Positions 23,283-32,242 of a stretch of 42,988 bases of DNA are shown here, one piece after another. Each line of letters starts with the position of its first letter. Position 1 is the first letter of the stretch. Source of the DNA: Candidatus Babelota bacterium (GTDB lineage Bacteria; Babelota; Babeliae; Babelales; Vermiphilaceae). The notes under the pieces were generated by a model. The model was not told where the DNA came from. It did no database searches and saw only the letters and a program-made list of their open reading frames with translations. The stretch lies in NCBI GenBank assembly GCA_029262575.1, contig JAJCZC010000021.1:1-42988 (forward strand), written 5' to 3'. Both the position numbers and the translations under genes were made by a program.

Positions 23283-25976
23283 ATGTTATTAAGCGAATTA
23301 ATCGAAATAACCTTTGGCAACAAATACCTCCTACTAGTCGTAACAACATTATCTGTCACACTTAAAACCTTTGCCCTTGCCATCCTCGTCCGCAGACGCA
23401 CAAAAAAAAACACACAATTTCCACAAATATTGCTAGCCCTTATTTTGGTTAGTTCAATTATAATAGATTCTGCATGGTTAGTGCATTTAATAAGATATTT
23501 ATTTTTAAACAATACACGAGGAATGGTAAGCACCCTCTGGATAAGATTATCGTGGGGATTCAATGCCCTTCTGTATATGACACTATGTCTATTCACAGAC
23601 GCCCTAATTTCACATAGTAAACCATTCAGCATTCTGCAAAAAATTATCATTTTTACATACTCTGCATCCTTCACTATTTTTATCGGAATTGCGTTTGCCT
23701 ATGCAGATAAATATGAAGTTAGTAGATCACTGCCCCTGGTTGTTTTTTTGCAAGAAGCCTTTAAAGTTTGTTCTCCTATTTTGCTTTTTGGATATACCGT
23801 ACATTCTATTTATAGAATACAACGTATTTGCCTCCCAAGAATTTTGAAAAAACAAATTGAGGTTTTCACCTACTGGATTATCTTGCCATTTTGTTTTTTA
23901 GAATTTTTACAATTTTGGCCACTTTCATTTTCGTCTGGGTGGATTACCAATAGCTATTCCGCAGTAAGTATTACAACTTTATTAACTACCTTTGCAGCTT
24001 ACTACTGCATTAAAAAATTTATTGGCCTACGTTTTCTAAATTTCAGAAGTCACGTTGAAGTGAAAACACGTTATAATTTTGTTGAGGGATTCAAGGAAGT
24101 GCTCAAACAATTGAGCCATGCAACCACAATCAAAGAATTGCAGCATTTCACACAAATGTCATTCAGGGAAATGTTCCAAATACCCATTTCGCGCACCAAC
24201 CTATATGTTCGCTCTGGCAAAAAGCCAATCTACGATCGTGAAGACATTTCTCACACGGAAAAGATAACTGAAAATTTTTTGATATTACAACCAACTATTT
24301 TAAATGAATATATCCAAAAAAATTACATCCTGATTTATGATGAGATTGCATTTAGTCACTTCTATGAACAAACTGAAACTTCTGATAAAATCCTTGCTTT
24401 TCTTGATGCACTTAACGCGGACATGTTTATTCCCATTGCCAACCAAGAAAAGATGATTGGTTATATTGTGGTTGATCGTTTTGCCCGCCCACAGGAATTT
24501 TATAGCAGTGTCGAGCACAATGAGATTGCCGTTTTTGCAAGTTATTTGGCCAACATTATCAATCTACTGCAAACAAGAAATCTTGAACATCTTATCCAAC
24601 GAGAAAAAGAGCTACAAGAAGAACTTTATAACAAACATCAAGAGATCAACCAATATAAAGAAAGTGTTCGTTCATTTTTGCGCAACAGCAAACAAGGTGA
24701 AACCGGTATCATATTTTATAAAAATCGTCGTTTCACTTTTGGCAATCAAATAGCAAAAGAACTTATTAATGTTAATTTGAACCAGCAAGAAGGCCACCCG
24801 GTTACTCAACGTATCAAAGATCTTGCACGCAAAGTACAGGAATATAAAACACCTCAACGTTGTTTTGCCAAAGATAAACATGGCCAGCGCCTAGTGTTAT
24901 CTGCAGTGCCACATTTAGATCAAAACAATGTCATTATTATTGTTTATTATCCTGAAATATCTGACTTGGTTAAAAAACAAGTGGAAGCATTGCGCGATCC
25001 ATCAAAGTGGGATTATCTTCTTTACCTAGAAACAACGCAATCGGGTAAATTGATTAATCAACTTATTCCCGGCACTGGTGAGCAAATGCTCAATTTTAAA
25101 ATTTCATTGCTCGAAGCTGCATTAAGCAAAAAAGCTACATTGCTTGAAATGCCAGAAGCCGACCTGCTTCCCACTGTACGATTATTACATCACATAAGTT
25201 TACGCGAAACATTACATACCATCAAACTATCACAGCCCTGTGCTAGTAATGAAATTGCCACCTCTCTATTTGGAATCAATCCAATATTTGGCCTTCAAAG
25301 TGAAGCTCCACTCCTTGAGCGCTTAGATACCAATGGCACCATATTTATTCAAAACATTCACCTTCTTGATCGCGAAACACAAGAATATCTTGCCGAATAC
25401 TTGATTTATGGCATGTTCCGGATGTTCAAAAGTGAACAAAAAATTGCAAGCAATGTGCGTATCATATGCTCAACAAACAAAAATTTAAGCATTTTAGTGC
25501 AAGAAGGCCAATTTAGCCAACGCCTCTTCAATCAACTCAAAAAACATACACTCAGTATGCCATCACTCCTTTCCATGCCAGATGAGGAAATTCATGAATT
25601 GGCCGAAGGCTACACGGAGCAAGCATTGAAAGCCGACGACTTTAAAAATCTGCTTGAACTCACTGATAAAGAAAAAACAAAAATTGCCGGCACACGACCG
25701 GTTAGCTTGCAAGACTTTAAGGGTAAAATTCAACAACTGTTACAACAAAAAACAAAGAAAAACAGCATATATAATGAAACCCAGTTTGACCCCGCTTATG
25801 AAATTAGCGATCCTGAACTGACCGAAGCGGCTCGTTTGGGCAAACATGCATTACGTGATGAAAAAATAATGTTATTGTTGTGGGATAAATTTAAAAGTCA
25901 AAGCAAAATTGCTTCATTTTTAGGCGTAAATCGCTCATCGGTCAACCGCCGATGCAAACAATACAATCTTGAATAG
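23283..25976 (+). CDS. 7TM-GAF-PAS protein with degenerate NtrC-like ATPase domain and Fis-type HTH (1)
   Basis: 897 residues. Seven hydrophobic helices (about 14-36, 48-70, 84-106, 119-140, 150-174, 192-214, 222-244). A GAF-like domain follows (about 265-430), then a coiled coil (430-465) and a PAS-like domain (472-557). The next domain (about 590-780) aligns with sigma-54 activators through SLFG (661-664), NGTIFIQNIHLLD (684-696), VRIICSTNKNL (725-735) and the segment up to LSMPSL. The Walker A place reads MPEADLLP, the Walker B DE is QN (690-691), and GAFTGA is absent. The C-terminus is a Fis-type HTH (IASFLGVNRSSVNRRCKQYNL). A membrane-anchored DNA-binding regulator without ATPase activity is likely. 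Weak AAGAG before the ATG. Confidence 0.8.
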   Translation: MLLSELIEITFGNKYLLLVVTTLSVTLKTFALAILVRRRTKKNTQFPQILLALILVSSIIIDSAWLVHLIRYLFLNNTRGMVSTLWIRLSWGFNALLYMTLCLFTDALISHSKPFSILQKIIIFTYSASFTIFIGIAFAYADKYEVSRSLPLVVFLQEAFKVCSPILLFGYTVHSIYRIQRICLPRILKKQIEVFTYWIILPFCFLEFLQFWPLSFSSGWITNSYSAVSITTLLTTFAAYYCIKKFIGLRFLNFRSHVEVKTRYNFVEGFKEVLKQLSHATTIKELQHFTQMSFREMFQIPISRTNLYVRSGKKPIYDREDISHTEKITENFLILQPTILNEYIQKNYILIYDEIAFSHFYEQTETSDKILAFLDALNADMFIPIANQEKMIGYIVVDRFARPQEFYSSVEHNEIAVFASYLANIINLLQTRNLEHLIQREKELQEELYNKHQEINQYKESVRSFLRNSKQGETGIIFYKNRRFTFGNQIAKELINVNLNQQEGHPVTQRIKDLARKVQEYKTPQRCFAKDKHGQRLVLSAVPHLDQNNVIIIVYYPEISDLVKKQVEALRDPSKWDYLLYLETTQSGKLINQLIPGTGEQMLNFKISLLEAALSKKATLLEMPEADLLPTVRLLHHISLRETLHTIKLSQPCASNEIATSLFGINPIFGLQSEAPLLERLDTNGTIFIQNIHLLDRETQEYLAEYLIYGMFRMFKSEQKIASNVRIICSTNKNLSILVQEGQFSQRLFNQLKKHTLSMPSLLSMPDEEIHELAEGYTEQALKADDFKNLLELTDKEKTKIAGTRPVSLQDFKGKIQQLLQQKTKKNSIYNETQFDPAYEISDPELTEAARLGKHALRDEKIMLLLWDKFKSQSKIASFLGVNRSSVNRRCKQYNLE

Positions 25977-25991
25977 ACCTCTCATAAAAGA

Positions 25992-26016
25992 AAAAACATC
26001 ACAATGATGTTTTTAT
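25992..26016 (+). terminator. Terminator between the two 7TM paralogs
   Basis: AAAAACATCA and TGATGTTTTT form a hairpin with a 3-base loop and run into TTTT. The remaining bases up to 26265 are AT-rich and show no gene, so the second paralog probably has its own promoter. Confidence 0.65.
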
Positions 26017-26265
26017 ATATCGCATGAATAACACCAAGGTGTTTGAAAGAAATATAAGCATTCCCTTCAAACCACTTGATCTATATAATTTAATCCGATG
26101 GCGGCCAACGACGAAAAAAATTTTTTAAAACGAACAAAAAGTTCATTTTTATACACATAATTATACCCCCTTGTATAAAAAGGTATTAACATATTCTTTT
26201 TTTAATGTTACTACTAACATGACGTGAGAAAGTATAATGATGTAAGTTAAGAAGATCAATACCTA

Positions 26266-28992
26266 ATGATAAACTTTAATGCAATTCTTTACAGCGCAGA
26301 GCTTTTATTTGTAGTCATAGGGGCTTCATTCGCAATAAAAATATATTTATTGCAATTGTTAGTTCCTTCCGGCTTTCAACGATTGACAATTAAGCATCCT
26401 TGGATGTTTTTGCTTGGAACCCTCGTTTGCACGCTTTTTGGGGACTTTGCATGGATCATAAAACTTTTACGCGAAATGCACATTGTTCAATTGCCGTATA
26501 GCACTCTTGTATTTTTTATTCGCATTTCATGGGCCTTTTTAATTTTACAATATCAATCACTCTCATTATTCTTAGAATCGCTTATCGTAAAACGTTTTAC
26601 CTTAAGCATCCGCCACAAAATACTTATCACTATAAGCACCGTCATTTGGCTCTTCTTTCTTGTGCTGGCATTCTCAAACTCAGGCCTTGTTATCGAAGGA
26701 GAACGTAACTTTGCCATGAGTCAATCATTATGGACATTACACAGCCCGCTTGAAATAAAGCTCATGAGCTTTATTATCGTTTATGCATTGTTCTTATTAA
26801 TCATACCAAGCATTATCATTACGCTGTCAAAAACGCAAAAAACAAATTTACCCATCATTGTGAATCATCAGTTGTCGTTATTGCTTAAATTTTTAATCAG
26901 CTCGTATCTTTTTGTCGAAATATTGCAGGCAATCAACTTCTTGTTTGCCTCATATGCATCATATGTGTATCCAACAGTGAGCATTTCTACCTTGATACTC
27001 TCTTATGCCATCTATTATAGCGTGCGCAAAGTGTTGGGCTTGCGCTTTTTGAACGTGAATAGTCATGTACAATCAAAGCCAAACATTGATCTTATTCATA
27101 ACTTCAAAAATGTGCTCGAGCAGTTAAGTCATGTCACCAGCTTGCAAGAAGTATGCCAAATTTCACAAACCTTCTTCAAAGAAGCATTTGATATCCCATT
27201 GCGCAAAGCGCAACTTTATGTACGCACACATGAAACAACAGAAAATACAGCACCAAAACATGCACAAGATATTGAATCATTGGTGGAAACCTTCTTAAGC
27301 ACGCAAAACAATGTCATACGTGAACATATGCTCAAGAAAAAAATACTTATTTATGATGAACTTGATTTCACCAATTTTTATAATGACGATTTCAATAGAC
27401 GCACATTACTCACCTTTTTGCAAAACTTAGATGCAGACATCTTTCTACCAATCTACGATAAAAAAAGAATTACGGCCTATATCATTGTGGATCGACATCC
27501 ACGCAAAAAAGAACTTTATGGCACCGTTGAGCGTGATGAAATGATTGTATTTGCCAGTTATTTGTGCAACATTATCAATTTGCTGCAAAACCGCAACTTA
27601 AAATCACTCATACAGCAAGAAAAAGAGCTCAAGGACGAACTTTATCACGCGCGCCAGGAGCTGGCACAATATAAAGAAAGCGTTCGCTCGTTCATCTTTA
27701 ATCATCAAAAACATATAGGTATTATTTTTTACAAACATCGCAGATTCTCTTTTGGCAATCAAGCGGCAAAAGAGTTGATTGGCGTTAATCTTAATACACA
27801 AAGTGGCCACCCTCTCACAAAAGTGTGCAAACGCATTGTGCATCAAGTAGAAGAATATAAAACCGCCCAAACTATGCTCACTGTTGATGATAAAGACGAA
27901 CAGTTGGTCCTTTCAGCAGTACCCAATTTAGAACAGAATAATATCATCATGCTGGTCCATTATCCTGAGATGAGTGATATGATCACCAAAGATATAAATA
28001 AATTGCAAGACCCCACCAAATGGGATTATCTACTCTATTTGCATGCAACTAAATCCGGCCAATTTATGCAACAATTGGTTCCAGGAAATGGCGAAATGTT
28101 GCTTAATTTTAAAATCAACTTACTGCAAGCAGCATTAAGCAAGAAAGCAACATTGCTCATACTACCCGATGAAGACCTTTTGCCAACCGTTGAACTTTTA
28201 CATCATTTGAGTGCTCGAGATTCATTGCATGTTATGAAGCTTGATACACCCTGCATCGATCATGAAATTTCGATACAATTATTTGGTATCAACCCTATGT
28301 TTAATATGCAACAAGGCCAGCAATCTATTCTTAAAAAAATTGGTCAAAATGGCACATTATTTATAAAGAACATTCATTTTCTCAATCTTGAAGCACAAGA
28401 ATATCTGGCCGAATATATCCGCTATGGCTCTTATCGCGTATATAAAAGCGAACAACACATTGAGTGTAATGCACGCATTATTTGCTCAACCGACCAACAT
28501 TTAATGTCACTTGTGCAACAAGGGCGCTTTTCTCGCACCCTCTTTAATATGCTCAACACCATGACCATCACTATGCCACCGCTAGCAGAACTGCCCAAAA
28601 AAGAACTCGATAGCCTCGCCGATGGACTAACCGAACAGGCAATTAAAACAGCCGATTTTAAAAACATGCTGGAACTTTCCGAAAAGGAAAAGCTCAAATT
28701 AGCACACAATCCACCCGAAAGCCTTCAAGAATTGCGTATGCAGATTGAAAAAATGTTGGTTAAAAAGTCCAAAAAGAACAATATTTTTCATGAAACTCAT
28801 TTCGATCCAGCTTATCACATCACCGATCCTGAACTCACTGAAGCTGCTCGCCTTGGCAAACATGCATTGCGTGATCAACGCATCATGAATCTTTTATGGA
28901 GCAAATTCCACAATCAAAATAAAATTGCTGCATTTCTTGGCGTGAATCGCTCATCAGTTAATCGGCGTTGTAAGCAGTTTAATTTGGAGTGA
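26266..28992 (+). CDS. 7TM-GAF-PAS protein with degenerate NtrC-like ATPase domain and Fis-type HTH (2)
   Basis: 908 residues, a full-length paralog of the product of 23283-25976 with the same domain order. The N-terminal helices are strongly diverged. The cytoplasmic half is much closer and the last 60 residues nearly identical (DPELTEAARLGKHALRD, IAAFLGVNRSSVNRRCKQFNL). The ATPase-like domain shows the same losses: IPGTGE of paralog 1 is VPGNGE, the Walker A place reads LPDEDLLP, and the Walker B acidic pair is KN in GTLFIKNIHFLN. Conserved GAF-region text includes DADIFLPI and IIVDR. Different sensing heads with a shared DNA target is the natural inference. Confidence 0.8.
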   Translation: MINFNAILYSAELLFVVIGASFAIKIYLLQLLVPSGFQRLTIKHPWMFLLGTLVCTLFGDFAWIIKLLREMHIVQLPYSTLVFFIRISWAFLILQYQSLSLFLESLIVKRFTLSIRHKILITISTVIWLFFLVLAFSNSGLVIEGERNFAMSQSLWTLHSPLEIKLMSFIIVYALFLLIIPSIIITLSKTQKTNLPIIVNHQLSLLLKFLISSYLFVEILQAINFLFASYASYVYPTVSISTLILSYAIYYSVRKVLGLRFLNVNSHVQSKPNIDLIHNFKNVLEQLSHVTSLQEVCQISQTFFKEAFDIPLRKAQLYVRTHETTENTAPKHAQDIESLVETFLSTQNNVIREHMLKKKILIYDELDFTNFYNDDFNRRTLLTFLQNLDADIFLPIYDKKRITAYIIVDRHPRKKELYGTVERDEMIVFASYLCNIINLLQNRNLKSLIQQEKELKDELYHARQELAQYKESVRSFIFNHQKHIGIIFYKHRRFSFGNQAAKELIGVNLNTQSGHPLTKVCKRIVHQVEEYKTAQTMLTVDDKDEQLVLSAVPNLEQNNIIMLVHYPEMSDMITKDINKLQDPTKWDYLLYLHATKSGQFMQQLVPGNGEMLLNFKINLLQAALSKKATLLILPDEDLLPTVELLHHLSARDSLHVMKLDTPCIDHEISIQLFGINPMFNMQQGQQSILKKIGQNGTLFIKNIHFLNLEAQEYLAEYIRYGSYRVYKSEQHIECNARIICSTDQHLMSLVQQGRFSRTLFNMLNTMTITMPPLAELPKKELDSLADGLTEQAIKTADFKNMLELSEKEKLKLAHNPPESLQELRMQIEKMLVKKSKKNNIFHETHFDPAYHITDPELTEAARLGKHALRDQRIMNLLWSKFHNQNKIAAFLGVNRSSVNRRCKQFNLE

Positions 28993-29018
28993 TTACAATA
29001 AACAGGCAGCTCATACAA

Positions 29019-29963
29019 TCAATCATGTTTCATACTCGTCTCTAATTCCGCCATTTCTTCATTCAACTTTATAATTCTTTGCTTACCCTCATTTGTTATA
29101 TGCCCAGTGTTAAGAATAGCCCTTTTTTCCGCATTTAAGTTTCCATACTGCCCAGCCAATTGCCAATCCGGCGAATCTAACAAATTTGATTTATTTGTGT
29201 AAGCCACTGGCTTCACTAAAAGTATAATTGCATAAATCAAATATCCGAGCATATACCACAAACAACGATATAACTTGGTTCCACGAAAACCATCACTTTT
29301 ATGCTGAAGGATTTCACATGCATCGCACGTATGCTTTTGCTTGAAAAACAGCCAAATAAACATAATTAACAATAATAGACCTATATATAAACCAACCTCT
29401 GGCATCTGCCACCCCCGCAACATGCGATCAAAATAACCAAAGAATACAAACATAAACAGTCCACCAAGAAAACCAAAGCTGATCCATTCAATTGGCATAA
29501 ATAATGCACCAAGCAAGCAGATTAAAAATATTGCTAAATATATAAATGAAAACCTGCGAGCATATGCTTCATTTTCTTGCTTAATTTGCTTATCTATTTT
29601 TTCAATTTTGTCGTCACGCTCTTCATAAAATAGATCGGCTTTTTTGTTGGCTTCGCTAGCAATAACCCCAATTTGCTCGTTTAATTGTTTTATTTTATAT
29701 TCCGCTTGATCATCGCCTGCTTGAGAGGACAAATATATCGCCTCCTGTTGTTTTCGTAATGCCTTTACTTGATTGCTGAACGCTTTATCCTGATCTGATC
29801 CCAACCATATATCCTCGTTGGCTTCCGACAACACCCATTCAGCCGTTCTAGAAAACGGTTTAAAGAAATAATCATGGGTAAACATTTTAAAGATACCTAT
29901 TGTTAGAACTATGCTACCCAAAATGCGTAAAAACATCCCTGCTTTTGATTGCATTAATCTCAT
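29019..29963 (-). CDS. Modular membrane/coiled-coil protein with CxxC motif (A)
   Basis: 314 residues, family unknown. The first 16 residues (MRLMQSKAGMFLRILG) are identical to those of the neighbouring gene at 29984. Order: an N-terminal helix, a coiled coil (about 60-135), three to four membrane helices (about 140-210), KQKHTCDAC with TKLYRCLWYMLG, one more helix, and a short coiled coil with GHITNEGKQRI. The CxxC after KH could bind zinc or be redox active. AAGGAG stands 6 bases before the ATG. It lies 20 bases downstream of its paralog, so the two are probably one transcript. Confidence 0.62.
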   Translation of the reverse strand: MRLMQSKAGMFLRILGSIVLTIGIFKMFTHDYFFKPFSRTAEWVLSEANEDIWLGSDQDKAFSNQVKALRKQQEAIYLSSQAGDDQAEYKIKQLNEQIGVIASEANKKADLFYEERDDKIEKIDKQIKQENEAYARRFSFIYLAIFLICLLGALFMPIEWISFGFLGGLFMFVFFGYFDRMLRGWQMPEVGLYIGLLLLIMFIWLFFKQKHTCDACEILQHKSDGFRGTKLYRCLWYMLGYLIYAIILLVKPVAYTNKSNLLDSPDWQLAGQYGNLNAEKRAILNTGHITNEGKQRIIKLNEEMAELETSMKHD

Positions 29964-29983
29964 AATCTTCTCCTTTTAAATAT

Positions 29984-31078
29984 TTATAAAGTTCCGCATA
30001 TATGTTTTTGTCGTCTGAACAGCAATATAACTGCCAAAATATAGAGAACATCAAAAAGCGACACCAGAGCAAAACTTCCAGCCGGCTGCAAATATAAATT
30101 GTTTGAAATCAACATAAACATGCCCGTTACTACCAGCAAATATTGCACAAATTGCAAAGGAATAAACCAAGCTGCAGTAAGACACAACAAAACAATAAAA
30201 AGATTCACCCAACGTGTATATTTTTTAGCTTCTTGCACATGCTGCCCATCAGTAGCTACTGCATTACGTTGAACGAAAGTAAGATCAGTAAGTTTATCGT
30301 ATATTGAAACAAGCTCTTGCTCAATAGAGAGTATCTCATTTTGACCATCTCGTGTGATATCGCCAGAGAGTAAAATTTCATTTTTTTGGCTACGTAATTT
30401 TTTCCCACGTTCTGAAAGCTTTTGTATCTGAGCATTCATTTCTTGCCGAGCCTCTCTTTCTTTATTTGGCCCAGTTTCCTTCGATAGTTTCTCTATCATC
30501 TTTTCTTTCAAAGCAAAACTAGTTTGTAAAACAATAAATATTGATCCAAAAATAATTCCTAAATAAAATATGACGGAATACAATTTCGTCCATAAGAAAC
30601 CTTTTTTTTGACCTTCATAATCTTGACATGCAAAACATGCATGTTTTTTATTATACATTTTCAAAAGAAATAACAAGGCCAATAAAATAAAAAATGATAT
30701 ACTTAACTTCGTTATTATTTCTCGCTCCTGTAACCCCTGTAAATTTTCTTGCCTAAGCCATGAATCAATTTCTCTATCTTTTTCATCATTTTTATGAATA
30801 TCAACATTAATTTTTTGCAACTTTTGTTCTGCTTTTTTGTCATTTGGTAAAGCAGAAAGATAAAGTTCTTTGCGATCTTTTTTGAGTTTGCGTTCTATGC
30901 TTGCCAGCTCATGCCATCTTTCCCCTTTAATATTAGCTTCAACTGCTTTAGACTTTGTTCGCCAAAAATAGTAAACGACACTTGGTGTTTCTCTAAAAAT
31001 AGTTAAGATAAAAAGTACTATAGCCAAAGCTCCCAATATGCGTAAAAACATCCCTGCCTTTGATTGCATTAATCTCAT
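29984..31078 (-). CDS. Modular membrane/coiled-coil protein with CxxC motif (B)
   Basis: 364 residues, a paralog of the 29019-29963 product but with its modules in a different order. An N-terminal helix with the shared 16-residue start comes first. Then come a coiled coil (about 50-120), a membrane helix and KKHACFAC with FLWTKLYSVIFYLG. A second coiled coil (about 195-275) with GDITRDGQNEI follows, then three membrane helices and a terminal half-motif RRQKHICGTL. The GxITxxGxxxI segment and the KHxC module are shared with the neighbour. Function is unknown. GGAG lies upstream of the ATG. Confidence 0.62.
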   Translation of the reverse strand: MRLMQSKAGMFLRILGALAIVLFILTIFRETPSVVYYFWRTKSKAVEANIKGERWHELASIERKLKKDRKELYLSALPNDKKAEQKLQKINVDIHKNDEKDREIDSWLRQENLQGLQEREIITKLSISFFILLALLFLLKMYNKKHACFACQDYEGQKKGFLWTKLYSVIFYLGIIFGSIFIVLQTSFALKEKMIEKLSKETGPNKEREARQEMNAQIQKLSERGKKLRSQKNEILLSGDITRDGQNEILSIEQELVSIYDKLTDLTFVQRNAVATDGQHVQEAKKYTRWVNLFIVLLCLTAAWFIPLQFVQYLLVVTGMFMLISNNLYLQPAGSFALVSLFDVLYILAVILLFRRQKHICGTL

Positions 31079-31223
31079 TCTTTTCTCCTAAAGAAATGTT
31101 TATTTTTTTTGAATGTACATAATCTGCACATCGAAAGACAACATAAATGCACCTACCTTGCATTTTATCAATATTTCGGCATAGTATAAAAACAAAAAGC
31201 AAAAAAAAAGCAGGGCACAAGTA

Positions 31224-32150
31224 ATGAAGATCAATGAATTTGAACAACAGCTAAAAGCATTTATCACCTATCTTGAAGTTGAACGCAACTTATCCGATCA
31301 CACATTGCGCGCATATTATAGCGATTTGAGCCAATATTTAACGTTTTGGCGAGAATTGCCCGAAGACGAACAAAAATATCTAGGTATGCGGCAAGTTATT
31401 GAGCGATACTTAATACATCTTTTTTATAAAAAGATCGATAAAGCATCTATTGCGCGTAAATTTTCCTGCTTTAAGTCGTTTGAACGCTTTCTGCACACTG
31501 TCGGCATCGAACTTAATTTAAAACTTACGCGCCCACGCCTTGATAAAAAATTGCCCGTTTTTTTGAGTGTAGATGAAGTGTTTCATCTGCTTGATAAGGT
31601 TGATGATGCAGATTTACCATCAAAGTTTCCAATGCGCGATAAAACAATTTTTGAACTGTTATATGCCACGGGCATACGCTGTTCTGAACTTACGGGCATC
31701 ACATTCGGCGACATCAACATGGACGAAAAAACAATTCGTATTTTTGGTAAAGGACGCAGAGAACGCATCGTACTGTTCGGCCAAAAGGCAAAAGATCGCG
31801 TCATTAATTATATCACCAATGAGCGCACGCCGGCAAACAAACAAAAAGATTTCTTGTTTGTTAACTATCGAGGCGGTCAGCTTACAAGCCGTTCGATCCA
31901 GCGCATTTTTGAAATGTTTCGCAAATTTCTGCAACTTGAACGACACATCACACCACATAAAATTCGCCATTCATTTGCCACACATTTGCTAAATAGTGGC
32001 GCCGATTTGCGTTGTGTACAAGAACTGCTTGGACACAAAACACTTTCGAGCACAGAAAAATATACGCATGTTTCTTTGCAAGATTTAACTAAAATGTGTG
32101 ATGAAAAACATCCGATGAGATCACGCAAGGAAGATCCTTCGACAAGCTAG
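31224..32150 (+). CDS. xer: XerC/XerD-type tyrosine recombinase
   Basis: 308 residues. A SAM-like N-terminal DNA-binding domain (about 1-95) precedes the catalytic domain with the full set: Arg152 (GIRCSELTG), Lys176 (FGKGRRER), His245 and Arg248 (PHKIRHSFATHLL), His271 (LGHKTLSS) and Tyr280 (TEKYTH). It most likely resolves chromosome dimers at dif. XerC and XerD cannot be told apart here. AGGG precedes the ATG. The last codons (EDPSTS) are encoded by a CCTTCGACAAGC repeat, and the frame overlaps the 5' region of the PBP2-like gene. Confidence 0.92.
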   Translation: MKINEFEQQLKAFITYLEVERNLSDHTLRAYYSDLSQYLTFWRELPEDEQKYLGMRQVIERYLIHLFYKKIDKASIARKFSCFKSFERFLHTVGIELNLKLTRPRLDKKLPVFLSVDEVFHLLDKVDDADLPSKFPMRDKTIFELLYATGIRCSELTGITFGDINMDEKTIRIFGKGRRERIVLFGQKAKDRVINYITNERTPANKQKDFLFVNYRGGQLTSRSIQRIFEMFRKFLQLERHITPHKIRHSFATHLLNSGADLRCVQELLGHKTLSSTEKYTHVSLQDLTKMCDEKHPMRSRKEDPSTS

Positions 32151-32242
32151 CGCAACGACATCAATCAAAGGTTATCACTAGCACCGCAATCACCAGCATC
32201 ATATGCACACTCATTATCATCGCTCGCCTTTTTTATCTACAG

